This document shows positions 25,697-35,332 of a stretch of DNA of 64,000 bases, piece by piece. Every line of letters starts with the position of its first letter. Within the stretch, counting starts at the first letter, position 1. The notes under the pieces are model-generated. The model had not been told where the DNA came from, made no database searches, and was given only the letters and a program-made list of their open reading frames with translations. A program made the position numbers and the translations under genes. The stretch lies in NCBI GenBank assembly GCA_965224795.1, contig CBDDAE010000001.1, positions 1,302,001 to 1,366,000 of the forward strand, written 5' to 3'. Source of the DNA: NVTR01 sp036480115. Lineage in GTDB: Bacteria > Pseudomonadota > Alphaproteobacteria > Rhodobacterales > Rhodobacteraceae.

Positions 25697-26842
25697 ATGA
25701 CAATCCATTGGTGTGGCACTGGCCTGTCGGCGATACCGGGACTGCGTCGGTTAATTCAGGCTGGTCATGAAGTAACAGTTTGGAATCGGTCGATAGAAAA
25801 GGCGCAGGATGCCGTGGGTGACATCACCAATCGCATTCAGGCATTTGATATAGATGTGCTTGGCGCCGCGCTGCAACAGGGCGATATCGTTGTCTCGATG
25901 CTTCCCGGCGATTGGCATGTACCGTTGGCCGAACTTTGCATCGGCAAATCTTCACATTTCGTGTCTTCCAGCTATATCGCCCCGGAAATGGCCGCCTTTA
26001 ACCAAGAAGCACTGGACGCGGGCGTTTCATTGATAAATGAGGTCGGACTAGACCCCGGCATTGACCATTTGATGGCCCATTGGCTGGTGGCAGATTACCG
26101 GGCCTCCGGCGCTTACGACGCAAACAACACCATGTCGTTCACTTCCTATTGCGGCGGCGTGCCAAAGCACCCGAACCCATTTCGCTATAAATTCAGCTGG
26201 TCGCCACTGGGTGTTCTAAAGGCACTGCGATCACCGTCCCGATCCATCAGGGCGTTTTCCGAACTGGCAGTTGCCCGTCCATGGGACGCGATCACCAGTT
26301 ATTCGGCGCCCTTACCGCTGCCCGAAAGTTTTGAAGTTTACCCAAACCGCGACAGCCTGCCATTTATCAAACAATACGGCTTTGACCCGGATTGGAAAAT
26401 CCGCGAATTTGTGCGCGGCACACTACGCCTGAACGGCTGGGCAGACGCATGGGGCGATGTGTTTGCTGAGATCGAAACGCTGAACGGGCCTGAAGGTGAA
26501 GCACGGCTTAAAGAAATGTCAGACACGTTTTGGGCCGACAATGCCTATGACGAAGGTGAACCTGACCGGGTAATCCTGTGTGTGGCGCTTAAGGCCGAGC
26601 GCGATGGCCTGCCAACATATCACAAAACCTACACGCTGGACGCTACGGGTGATCTGCGGGGCACGGCAATGGCGCGGCTCGTGTCGGTGACTGTTTCACT
26701 GGCGGTTGAGGCGGTGTTGAACCGCGAAATTCCGGCAGGCGTTACAGCGGCACCCCATGATCCCAGGCTGATCAGCAGGTGGATGGGTGAATTTGATACC
26801 CAGGCGCAACACGTTCAGGTGATTGATCACGTGGCTGGTTGA
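25697..26842 (+). CDS. saccharopine dehydrogenase (NADP+, L-glutamate-forming), LYS9-like
   Basis: A 381-residue oxidoreductase that would split saccharopine into glutamate and 2-aminoadipate semialdehyde. The dinucleotide-binding start IHWCGTGLSAIPGLRRL is followed by VVSMLPGDWH, SSYIAPEM, and NEVGLDPGIDHLMAHWL, a strong match to the LYS9 family (E-x-G-L-D-P-G-I-D-H). The central part has FTSYCGGVPKHPNPFRYKFSWSP in form, which binds substrate. ATG at 25697 is chosen with AGGGG upstream; TTG at 25682 overlaps the preceding gene. The semialdehyde dehydrogenase needed next is not in this window. Confidence 0.93.
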   Translation: MTIHWCGTGLSAIPGLRRLIQAGHEVTVWNRSIEKAQDAVGDITNRIQAFDIDVLGAALQQGDIVVSMLPGDWHVPLAELCIGKSSHFVSSSYIAPEMAAFNQEALDAGVSLINEVGLDPGIDHLMAHWLVADYRASGAYDANNTMSFTSYCGGVPKHPNPFRYKFSWSPLGVLKALRSPSRSIRAFSELAVARPWDAITSYSAPLPLPESFEVYPNRDSLPFIKQYGFDPDWKIREFVRGTLRLNGWADAWGDVFAEIETLNGPEGEARLKEMSDTFWADNAYDEGEPDRVILCVALKAERDGLPTYHKTYTLDATGDLRGTAMARLVSVTVSLAVEAVLNREIPAGVTAAPHDPRLISRWMGEFDTQAQHVQVIDHVAG

Positions 26843-26882
26843 CCCCTTATACAAACCAATCACGGCCTTGATGTCTGAAATG

Positions 26883-28052
26883 TCAGGGCTTTGTTTGGGT
26901 CAGCGCAACGACGCGGTCTTCTTCCACCTCAACTTCTTCAAAGTCAAAGTTATCCAGTCGCTCGGCACGCTTACCAGCCCGTTCGGCTGCAGTTCCAATA
27001 CCGTCCAGATCCTTGCGCACCTGTCCGAAATGCGTGTTCAGTTTCCCGACACGTTCCACCACCAGCTCCACATCCCGGTGCAGTAACCGCAACGTGGTGC
27101 GAATGGCCCCGGCCTGTTCGCGCATGCGGGCGTCTTTTAAAATTGCGCGCATGGTGTTTAGCGTGGCCATGCAGGTAGTGGGTGACACGATCCAGACGCG
27201 GGCATCAAAGCCTTCGCGCACCAGTTCCGGGAAATTTGAATGCAGCTCGGCATAGATCGCTTCAGACGGTAAAAACAACAACGCCCCGTCGGCGGTTTCC
27301 CCATCCAGAATATACTTGTCGGAAATGTCTTTGATATGTTTGCGCACGGATGTTTTGAAAAATGCTATTGCCTCTTTGGTTTCCCACTGGGTGTCAGCAC
27401 GGCGCAGGGCTTCATAGGCTTCCAGCGGGAATTTCGCGTCAATGACAATGGGTCCCGGCGGGTTGGGCAGGTGGATCAGGCAATCAGCGCGCTTGCCGTT
27501 GGACAGGGTGTGCTGCAATTCATAACTGTCTTTTGGCAGCGCCTTGCCGACAATATCGTTCAGTTGGATTTCCCCGAACGCACCGCGGGTTTGTTTGTTA
27601 GACAGGATGTCTTGCAACGACAAAACGTTGCCTGACAGTTTTTCGATATTGGCTTGCGCCTTGTCGATGGTTTCTAGCCGTTGCTGAAGATCCCCGAGCG
27701 ACTGCGCCGTGCGCCGACTTGAGCCTTCCAGGTTTTCACCCATTTTCTGGGTCACATCTGCCAGCCGCTGTTCCATAAGTTGCAGCATATTGGCCTGACT
27801 GGCGGCTTGCGCTTCCGATACATGGTTCAGTCCGCCGACCAGTTGGTTTTGCCCGTCCGACAATAGTTGAACCCGTTGACCTAGCGCACCCAGCTGTTGC
27901 GATACCGGGGCCATTAGAGTTGCTGAATGTCCGGCGCGACGCAGTGTGACGATCAGCAAAATAATGATCAACAGCACGACCGCGCCCCCGATCAAGGCAG
28001 CAACTGTGTAGGGATTGTTCAGATCAATTGTGTAATCGCCGATTTGGATCAT
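26883..28052 (-). CDS. rmuC: DNA recombination protein RmuC
   Basis: A 389-residue protein with one N-terminal membrane helix (AALIGGAVVLLIIILLIVTL), a long coiled coil (about 60-150) and a nuclease-like core of the RmuC family (ILSNKQTRGAFGEIQL, VIDAKFPLEAYEAL, LFLPSEAIYAEL). RmuC limits recombination between inverted repeats; its biochemical action is poorly known. ATG at 28052 overlaps the mutL stop (ATGA), so it is the last gene of the long operon. Confidence 0.95.
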   Translation of the reverse strand: MIQIGDYTIDLNNPYTVAALIGGAVVLLIIILLIVTLRRAGHSATLMAPVSQQLGALGQRVQLLSDGQNQLVGGLNHVSEAQAASQANMLQLMEQRLADVTQKMGENLEGSSRRTAQSLGDLQQRLETIDKAQANIEKLSGNVLSLQDILSNKQTRGAFGEIQLNDIVGKALPKDSYELQHTLSNGKRADCLIHLPNPPGPIVIDAKFPLEAYEALRRADTQWETKEAIAFFKTSVRKHIKDISDKYILDGETADGALLFLPSEAIYAELHSNFPELVREGFDARVWIVSPTTCMATLNTMRAILKDARMREQAGAIRTTLRLLHRDVELVVERVGKLNTHFGQVRKDLDGIGTAAERAGKRAERLDNFDFEEVEVEEDRVVALTQTKP

Positions 28053-29872
28053 GTGCGGCCAAACAACCTTTCGATGTCTTTCAGTTTCAGTTCTACATAG
28101 GTCGGGCGGCCGTGGTTGCACTGGCCGGAATGGGGTGTTGCTTCCATTTCGCGCAACAGTGCATTCATTTCATCGGCCTGCATGCGGCGACCCGAGCGGA
28201 TAGACCCATGGCAGGCAACGCGCGACAGCACCGCTTCAAGCCGGGCCTGAACTGACAGGCTGTCGCCCTGATCTGACAGCTCATCCAGAATATCCAGCAC
28301 CATGGCTTTCGCGTCGATCTGCCCAAGTATCGCCGGGGTGGCCTGCACGGCGATGGCCCCGCCAAACGGTTCAATCAGCAGCCCAAGGCGGGCAAGATCA
28401 TCGGCCATATCCAGCAAGCGGCCGGCGTCTGCATTGGACATTTCAACAATTTCGGGGATCAGCAGGGCTTGGGATGCCACACCATTTTCAGCCATCTGGG
28501 TTTTCAGTTTCTCATAAACCAGCCGTTCATGGGCGGCGTGCTGATCAACAATCACCATGCCATCCGCCGTTTGGGCGATGATGTAGTTTTCATGCACTTG
28601 CGCGCGGGCCGCGCCAAGGGGCCAGTTCTGATCTGCGGGTTCAGGGGGCGCGAAATCTTCCACCCTGCCCGACATCGGGGCCTCGGCAAATCCGGGGGCC
28701 ATGGCGTCAAAACTGCGCCCCAATGCGCCGGGGCTGGGCCGGTCCATCTGGTAGACTCGCGGCCCATTGCTTTCAGGGCGAAACGCGCCAAGGGTTGCCC
28801 CGGCCACAGTCGTGGACGCCCGGTGCCCGGCATTGGCTAGCGCGTGGCGCAGGCCCGATACGATCAGACCTCGGGCCATGCCGGGATCACGAAACCGGAC
28901 CTCGGATTTCGCCGGATGCACATTCACATCCACCAATTGCGGATCGCAATCAATGAACAGCGCCGCCGCCGGGTGCCGGCCCCGGTGCAGAAAATCAAAA
29001 TAGGCGGCCCGCAACGCCCCGGTGAGCAATTTGTCTTTAACCGGGCGGCCATTGACGTACAGGTATTGCGCCACAGCAGAGCCACGGGAATAGGTGGGCA
29101 AAGCTGCATATCCGGTCAGGTGCAGGCCTTCGCGCTCGGCATCTATTTTCAGGGAATTATCGGCAAATTCTCGCCCCATGACCCGTGCCAGACGACTATG
29201 CAGCGCATCAAACATGTCGCCGGTTTCAGGCTCAGCGCGAAACACAACCCTTCCGGCACCGCCACCCGAAACATCGCGCAAAGTAAAGCCAACAAACGGT
29301 TCGGCCATGGCCAGCCGTTTGATCACATCACTGATCGCCTGTGCCTCGGCCCGATCCGTGCGCATGAATTTCAGCCGCGCCGGGGTGGCGTAGAAAATAT
29401 CGCATAGTTCAACAATTGTGCCGCCGTTCAGAGCCGCCGGGCGCACCGGGTTAATTATACCGCCATTGACGGCAATCATTGCGCCTTCATGGCCTGTCGC
29501 GCGCGACGTAATCGTCATACGCCCCACCGCGCCAAGCGATGGCAAGGCCTCACCGCGAAACCCGAAAGTGTGGATATCCAAAAGGTCGCTGCCGTCAATC
29601 TTGCTGGTCGCGTGTCGCGACAGGGCAAGTTCCAATTGATCCGGTGCAATCCCATGGCCGTCATCCACAACCCGGATCAGGGTTTTACCGCCATCACTAT
29701 AGGACACGTCAATCCGGCGCGCCCCGGCGTCCAGCGCATTTTCAACCAGTTCTTTCAGAGCAGAGGCAGGGCGTTCAACCACCTCACCCGCCGCAATACG
29801 GTTAACTGCATTGGCATCCAACTGTCGGATTTCAGGGGCTTTTTCGCCTATCTTGGGGTGAGGCACGGACAT
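28049..29872 (-). CDS. mutL: DNA mismatch repair protein MutL
   Basis: A 607-residue mismatch repair protein with an N-terminal GHKL ATPase (ELVENALDAGA, DDGHGI, HTFGFRGEALPS) and a C-terminal dimerisation and endonuclease domain. The nuclease motif D-Q-H-A-x2-E-x4-E is present as DQHAAHERLVYE near residues 442-453, together with ACHGSIRSG and CNHGRPT, so this MutL is expected to nick DNA itself, unlike the E. coli form. This fits alphaproteobacteria without MutH. It is coupled to rmuC. Confidence 0.97.
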   Translation of the reverse strand: MSVPHPKIGEKAPEIRQLDANAVNRIAAGEVVERPASALKELVENALDAGARRIDVSYSDGGKTLIRVVDDGHGIAPDQLELALSRHATSKIDGSDLLDIHTFGFRGEALPSLGAVGRMTITSRATGHEGAMIAVNGGIINPVRPAALNGGTIVELCDIFYATPARLKFMRTDRAEAQAISDVIKRLAMAEPFVGFTLRDVSGGGAGRVVFRAEPETGDMFDALHSRLARVMGREFADNSLKIDAEREGLHLTGYAALPTYSRGSAVAQYLYVNGRPVKDKLLTGALRAAYFDFLHRGRHPAAALFIDCDPQLVDVNVHPAKSEVRFRDPGMARGLIVSGLRHALANAGHRASTTVAGATLGAFRPESNGPRVYQMDRPSPGALGRSFDAMAPGFAEAPMSGRVEDFAPPEPADQNWPLGAARAQVHENYIIAQTADGMVIVDQHAAHERLVYEKLKTQMAENGVASQALLIPEIVEMSNADAGRLLDMADDLARLGLLIEPFGGAIAVQATPAILGQIDAKAMVLDILDELSDQGDSLSVQARLEAVLSRVACHGSIRSGRRMQADEMNALLREMEATPHSGQCNHGRPTYVELKLKDIERLFGRT

Positions 29873-29917
29873 GACACCAGACTTAGCATGTCACGCCCCG
29901 ATTCGACCACTGGCGAT

Positions 29918-31232
29918 TTAGTTGCTGGTTTCCACCCCATCAGGTTGACCCACAACCACGAAATGCAGGTTATCAGGCTGGTAAATCCGGCGCGCAACTC
30001 GGTTTATTTCATCTAAAGTCAGCGCGTCAATCTGATCATTGCGGGTGCTGATATAGTCCACCGGCAGCCCGATCATCTGCATGCCAACCATGATCCGCGC
30101 AATCGGCGCATTGCCGTCAAACCGCAAAGCATAGGCCCCTGTCAGATAGGTTTTGGCATCGGTCAATTCCTGCTGCGTCAGGCCGGTATCGGCGATTTTG
30201 GCCCATTCATCGCGGATGACCTGAATGCTTTCGGCCATGCGCCCGTTGTCAGAACGCACCTGCCCCATGATCAGTTCACCAAAATCCATCGGCACCAGAA
30301 AGGTGGACACGCCGTAAGTCAGGCCGCGCTTTTCACGCACCTCGGTCATCAGCCGGCTTTCAAAGCCACCACCGCCAAAGACTTCGTTCAAAACATAGGC
30401 GGCCATATAGTCGGGATCATCGCGTTTGATGCCGGCATGGCCAAACAGCGCCACCGATTGCGGCGTGTCAAAATCAATAACTGTTGTGCCAGATGCCAGT
30501 TGATAATCCGCCCGATCCACCAGCGGCGCGGCAGTTGCCGGGAGATTGCCAAGTAGTTCATCCAACAGTATGCCAAGTTCTTCTGCGGAAATGTCCCCCA
30601 CCGCAGACACAAACATGCGATCCAGCCCGAACACACGCGCCTTGGCATCAAACATGTCATCGCGCGTCAGTCCGGCGACACTGTCCAATGTGCCATTGCG
30701 CGAGCTGGCATAGGGGTGGTCGCCCCAAACCAGTTCATCGAAATTCTGACCGGCGATGTCGCTGGGGTCAGTGGCTTCGGATCGGATGATCGACAACACC
30801 TGCGTGCGCACCCGGTCCACGGCTTCCTGATCAAAGTTTGGCTGGTGCAGCGCAGTTTTCAAAAGCGCCATTGCCTCATCCCGGTTTTCAGTCAGAAACC
30901 GGGCGGAAATTGTAGTGACATCGTCAAAGACGTTGAACCTGAAGCTGGCCGCCAAGTGCTTCGCGCGCTGCCGCAAACCCCTGTGATTCCAGATCAGCAG
31001 CACCTTCTTCCAGTGTGGCCATCATCAGACTGATCGCACCGCGTTTTCCCGGTGCATCCAGCGCAGAGCCACCGCGAAAACGGATTTCAAGGGCGGTGAA
31101 TGGAATGGAACGCTCTTCAACCAGCCAGGCGTTAATACCGCCGGGTGATGTCAATTCCTGCACCTCTACCTTTGCCTGGGCCGTGCCCAGCATCGCCAGA
31201 AACAGCCCGATCGTTACAGCTAGAATTCTCAT
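29918..31232 (-). pseudogene. M16 family peptidase-like protein (non-catalytic partner), frameshifted
   Basis: Two overlapping frames together encode one M16-like protein. The N-terminal part (31232 to about 30955) has a signal peptide MRILAVTIGLFLAMLGTAQA and runs to QGFAAAREAL; the C-terminal part continues in the next frame with AASFRFNVFDDV and goes to the end at 29918. Removing one base at 30954-30955 joins them, and the span is 3n+1 bases, giving about 437 residues. The zinc motif HxxEH is absent (AISLMMATLEEG), as in known inactive partners of M16 pairs. ATG overlaps the stop of the active M16 gene. Either a real lesion or a consensus error. Confidence 0.85.
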
Positions 31233-32560
31233 TGCTCCACCTCCGCCGGTTTTGCCCAGCCGGTGACGGCATTGTCCCGGTTGAATATATCGCGTGCCGC
31301 CTGCAGCACATCTTCGGCGGTGACCGATTGTAAAATATCGGGCCATTCCTGAATGTCCTGAACCGTCAAACCGCTGGTCAGCGCTGCGCCGTAACGGTTG
31401 GCCTGCGCACTGATATTGTCTTCGCCGTAGATCAGCGAGGCGCGCAGTTGCATCTTGATACGATCAAACTGAACCGGATCAACACCTTCTACCAGAAACT
31501 CAGCCACGGCACCGTCAAGGGCAGCTTCGGCCTGTTCTAGTGAGAGCCCCGGTGTCGGGGCGATAACCAGTCCAAAGGTAGTGTCATCCAGTGACACGCC
31601 GCTAAAGGACGCCGAAGTAAAAACGGCCTGTTCAGTGTCAAATTGCAGCTTTTGCCCCAAGACTGACGTGGCGGCAGAGCCCCCCAGAACCTCGGCCAGC
31701 ATCACCAGCTTAGCCGCGGCGAACTGATCGCCACTGTCACGTTCCGGCGCGCGGTAGGACCGGGTGACAAAGGGCTGAGATATCCGGGCATCCACCAGCG
31801 ACAGGCGACGTTCGGACAGGTGTGGCGGGTCCTGCGGGCGTACCCGTTCGGGTAAATTCGCGGTTGGTTCAAGCGGGCCATAGTGCTTTTCAGCCAATGC
31901 CTTAACTTCGGCCGGGTCAACGTCACCGGCGACAATTAGAATGGCGTTATTGGGCGCATAGTAGCGCTGATAAAACGCAAACGCATCGTCGCGGTTCAGC
32001 TGTTCCATTTCGTGGCGCCAGCCAATGACCGGGATGCCGTAGGGGTGGTTCAGATATTGCGCCGCATTGCGTTGCTCACGAAACAATGACCCCGGATCAC
32101 TGTCCACCCGGGTACCGCGTTCTTCCAACACCACTTGGCGTTCAGTCACAACGTCGTCCTCAGACATTTCCAGATCGCGCATCCTGTCGGCTTCCATGGT
32201 CATGACCAGTTCCAGCCGGTCCGATGCAATCCGTTGGAAATAAGCGGTGTAATCCTGACTGGTGAAGGCATTATCAGAGCCACCGTTCTTGGTGACAGTG
32301 GCCGACAATTCACCCGGCCCCAGATCATCGGTGCCTTTGAACAGCAAGTGTTCCAAAAAATGTGCGATGCCGGATTTGCCCGGTGGTTCGTCCGCCGCGC
32401 CTACCCGGTACCAAACCATATGCACCACAACGGCGGCACGGTGATCTTCCAGAACCACCACATCCATGCCGTTATCCAGGGTGAATGTCGTCACCTCTGC
32501 GGCGCGGGCAGGTAATGAAACGGCCAGCATGAAAATCAAAATCGAAAAAAAGCGATACAT
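31229..32560 (-). CDS. M16 family zinc metallopeptidase
   Basis: A periplasmic protease of 443 residues with signal peptide MYRFFSILIFMLAVSLPARA. The inverted zinc motif HFLEH is at residues 67-71, and downstream acidic residues in TERQVVLEERG supply the third ligand. M16 enzymes degrade short peptides inside a chamber formed by two halves, here probably with the product of the following frameshifted gene. ATG at 32560 is chosen with GGA six bases upstream instead of the TTG just before it. Confidence 0.94.
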   Translation of the reverse strand: MYRFFSILIFMLAVSLPARAAEVTTFTLDNGMDVVVLEDHRAAVVVHMVWYRVGAADEPPGKSGIAHFLEHLLFKGTDDLGPGELSATVTKNGGSDNAFTSQDYTAYFQRIASDRLELVMTMEADRMRDLEMSEDDVVTERQVVLEERGTRVDSDPGSLFREQRNAAQYLNHPYGIPVIGWRHEMEQLNRDDAFAFYQRYYAPNNAILIVAGDVDPAEVKALAEKHYGPLEPTANLPERVRPQDPPHLSERRLSLVDARISQPFVTRSYRAPERDSGDQFAAAKLVMLAEVLGGSAATSVLGQKLQFDTEQAVFTSASFSGVSLDDTTFGLVIAPTPGLSLEQAEAALDGAVAEFLVEGVDPVQFDRIKMQLRASLIYGEDNISAQANRYGAALTSGLTVQDIQEWPDILQSVTAEDVLQAARDIFNRDNAVTGWAKPAEVEQ

Positions 32561-32649
32561 CAATAATCCTATCCTTTGGTCCTTGTTAAGATATCGTTGA
32601 ATGGCGCAGCATCAAGCATATCAAGGGGATGTGAAGGATGAACTTATTG

Positions 32650-33180
32650 TTAACGGCCCGTGCGCGGCGGCGCGCTTGGGGTTTTTACGCCAGCGGCCCG
32701 AAGGCGGTTCAATTCACGATTCTGGTCCAATGACTGGCCGCGATAGGCAGCAAAGTAACGGTTTTTTGAAATCCAACGCATGAAAAACAATGCGCCTTGG
32801 CGGCGGCGTAAAGCTAAGTCGGCCTGGCTCAATTCGCGGCGCACATCCGGTGATACGCCAAAACGCTGGACATGGTTAAGCAAGGCACCATCACTTGCGG
32901 GAATACCTGCACGCGTCAAAGCGGCCGGATTGCCACCAAGGGCCAAAATAGCATTGGCGTTAGGTGTTTGGTCGGTGATATTAGAACCCCCAGGGGTGGG
33001 CGTCGGAAGATTTGTCAGGTTGCTTGGTAAAGTCAAAGGTTTGCCTGGCAACACGGCAAATTCATCAGGACCAATGTTAGAAGCCCCGGTTTTTAGCAGC
33101 CGTGGCTCGCGATTTGCACAGGCCGACAAAAGCAGCGTCGACACTAAAACCAAACCGAAACTGTTAAAATTTATCCGCAT
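32650..33180 (-). CDS. DUF3035-type lipoprotein
   Basis: A 176-residue lipoprotein. The signal sequence MRINFNSFGLVLVSTLLLSAC ends in a lipobox LLSAC, so Cys21 would be lipidated. The mature part is rich in Pro and Asn, contains RFGVSPDVRRELSQADLALRRRQG, and ends in a basic tail. I recall this arrangement as the DUF3035 family, found in this operon in Rhodobacterales. The function is unknown; an outer-membrane location is probable because no Asp follows the Cys. Confidence 0.85.
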   Translation of the reverse strand: MRINFNSFGLVLVSTLLLSACANREPRLLKTGASNIGPDEFAVLPGKPLTLPSNLTNLPTPTPGGSNITDQTPNANAILALGGNPAALTRAGIPASDGALLNHVQRFGVSPDVRRELSQADLALRRRQGALFFMRWISKNRYFAAYRGQSLDQNRELNRLRAAGVKTPSAPPRTGR

Positions 33181-33234
33181 TTTCGGCTACCCTCACCCAT
33201 ATTCCCCCATGTTTAGCTTAACAATTCCGTGCCG

Positions 33235-33711
33235 TCACGCCGACTTTTTACCTCCGGTAAAAAAGATCAACCCAAGGGCCCCGGCAAAAATCGCAATATC
33301 GGCGACGTTAAATGCAAAAGGGTTATCAATTCCGCAGCAAGAAACATTCAGAAAGTCAGCGACGGCACCGTAAACCAACCGGTCAATGACATTGCCAGCG
33401 GCCCCCCCGACCAACAACCCGGCTGATACCTGACCTGCGCGTCCCATCTTTTCCTTGGCAACCCAATAGACAACCCATACCGATATGGCGACGGCAACAA
33501 CTATCAGGAACCACCGGGCAGAATTTGAATGGTTGGAAAACAAACCAAAGTTGACACCTTCATTCCAGGCCATTCGAAAGTTCAGGAATGGCGGCAGCAC
33601 TTCCATTGACCCGCTGGTTTTCAGATCCAGAATCTGCACGACCAGGGCTTTTGAAGCCTGATCCAGAACAATGACCGCCAGGGCCGCAATTATCATTACT
33701 CGTATATTCAT
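33235..33711 (-). CDS. lspA: lipoprotein signal peptidase II
   Basis: An inner-membrane aspartyl protease of 158 residues with four hydrophobic segments that removes the signal peptide from prolipoproteins. The conserved blocks GGAAGNVIDRLVYGAVADF and FNVADIAIFAG carry the expected catalytic Asp119 and Asp138. It stands seven bases after purH and just before a lipoprotein gene, which is one of its likely substrates. Confidence 0.96.
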   Translation of the reverse strand: MNIRVMIIAALAVIVLDQASKALVVQILDLKTSGSMEVLPPFLNFRMAWNEGVNFGLFSNHSNSARWFLIVVAVAISVWVVYWVAKEKMGRAGQVSAGLLVGGAAGNVIDRLVYGAVADFLNVSCCGIDNPFAFNVADIAIFAGALGLIFFTGGKKSA

Positions 33712-33717
33712 GTGCCC

Positions 33718-35307
33718 TTAGTGCCGGAAATGACGCATGCCCGTAAAGACCATTGCCAACCCTGCCTCGTTTGCTGCTGCAATTACTTCGTCATCGCGCA
33801 TGGATCCGCCGGGTTGAATGACGGCCGTTGCTCCCGCCTCAGCCGCGCTTAACAACCCATCAGCGAATGGAAAAAATGCGTCGGATGCAACAACCGCCCC
33901 TTGGGTTAAAAGCGCAGCCAATCCAAGGGTTTCAGCCATATCCTGAGATTTTCTCGCGGCAATTCGCGTGCTGTCGACCCGGCTCATTTGTCCGGCACCT
34001 ACACCCACAGTGGCGCCGTCTTTAACATAGATAATAGCATTTGATTTCACATGCTTAGCGACGGTCCATGCAAATAGCATATCGGATAATTCCTGGGAAC
34101 TGGGTTGCCGTTTGCTTACAACTTTCAGGTCATCCAAACCAATATGCCCACAGTCCTTATCTTGCATCAAAAACCCACCTGATACTTGGCGAATTGCCAA
34201 ACCGGGGGATAATGGATCAGCCATGCCACCCGTGATCAACAGACGCAAATTTTTCTTTTCCTTGAATATTTCCAAGGCCTGCGCATCTGCATCAGGTGCA
34301 ATTACAACTTCGGTAAATATTTTCACTATTTCTTTGGCGGTTTCAGCGTCAAGGTTTTGGTTCAACGCGATAATGCCACCAAAAGCGCTGGTCCGGTCGC
34401 AATCAAATGCATTTTGATACGCTTCCTTCATGGTTTTGCCACGCGCTACGCCGCAGGGATTGGCATGTTTGATGATCGCACAAACCGGGCCGTCAGTCGC
34501 CGCAAATTCACTGACCAGTTGAAACGCTGCATCCGTGTCATTGATATTATTGTAACTTAGGTCTTTGCCTTGCAATTGGCGGGCTGTAGCGACTCCCAGT
34601 TGATCGGAACCATCCAGATAAAACGCCGCCGACTGGTGAGGATTTTCACCGTAACGCAATGTTTGTGCCAAATTACCTGCAACAGCCCGCCTTCTGGGGG
34701 CATTTTCACCAAGCACCCCGGCCATCCAGTTTGAAACGGCTGTATCATAGGCGGCTGTGCGAGCGTAAGCCGTTTGTGCAAGCAACTGGCGAAAAGCAAG
34801 CGTTGTGGCGCCACCATTGGCCGCCATTTCGGCAAGTAGCCGGTCGTAATCCTGTAGGTCAACAATCACATTGACGAAGGCGTGGTTTTTCGCTCCAGCA
34901 CGGATCATTGCCGGACCACCAATATCAATGTTTTCAACGCAAGTATCGTAATCCGTTGTTTTCGCGACAGTATCTTCAAACGGATACAGGTTGGAAATTA
35001 ACAATTCGATCGGCTTGATGTTGTGTTTTGCCATTGCCGCAACATGTTCTTCGTTGTCACGCAATGCCAACAGGCCGCCGTGGACAGCTGGATGCAGGGT
35101 TTTCACCCGCCCATCCATCATCTCGGGGAAACCTGTTACATCCGCCACGTCTATCACCGTCAGGCCAGCAGCACGCATTTCGTCAGCGGTGCCACCCGTG
35201 GATAGCAGCTCAACCCCTTGGGCAGCCAGTTTCGTAACCAAATCCAACAATCCCGATTTGTCGGAAACTGAGATCAAGGCGCGGCGCACCGGCACAAGGT
35301 TTGTCAT
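33718..35307 (-). CDS. purH: bifunctional AICAR transformylase / IMP cyclohydrolase
   Basis: A 529-residue enzyme that catalyses the last two steps of IMP synthesis. The N-terminal cyclohydrolase domain opens RRALISVSDKSGLLDL with STGGTADEM and MDGRVKTLHP; the C-terminal transformylase has LRYGENPHQSAAFY, KHANPCGVA and the KSNAI strand. ATG at 35307 is chosen because the family begins at this point; the upstream extension runs into the heparinase-like gene. It lies 25 bases after that gene. Confidence 0.97.
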   Translation of the reverse strand: MTNLVPVRRALISVSDKSGLLDLVTKLAAQGVELLSTGGTADEMRAAGLTVIDVADVTGFPEMMDGRVKTLHPAVHGGLLALRDNEEHVAAMAKHNIKPIELLISNLYPFEDTVAKTTDYDTCVENIDIGGPAMIRAGAKNHAFVNVIVDLQDYDRLLAEMAANGGATTLAFRQLLAQTAYARTAAYDTAVSNWMAGVLGENAPRRRAVAGNLAQTLRYGENPHQSAAFYLDGSDQLGVATARQLQGKDLSYNNINDTDAAFQLVSEFAATDGPVCAIIKHANPCGVARGKTMKEAYQNAFDCDRTSAFGGIIALNQNLDAETAKEIVKIFTEVVIAPDADAQALEIFKEKKNLRLLITGGMADPLSPGLAIRQVSGGFLMQDKDCGHIGLDDLKVVSKRQPSSQELSDMLFAWTVAKHVKSNAIIYVKDGATVGVGAGQMSRVDSTRIAARKSQDMAETLGLAALLTQGAVVASDAFFPFADGLLSAAEAGATAVIQPGGSMRDDEVIAAANEAGLAMVFTGMRHFRH

Positions 35308-35332
35308 TAGGTATATCCCCCGGGGAACTAAA

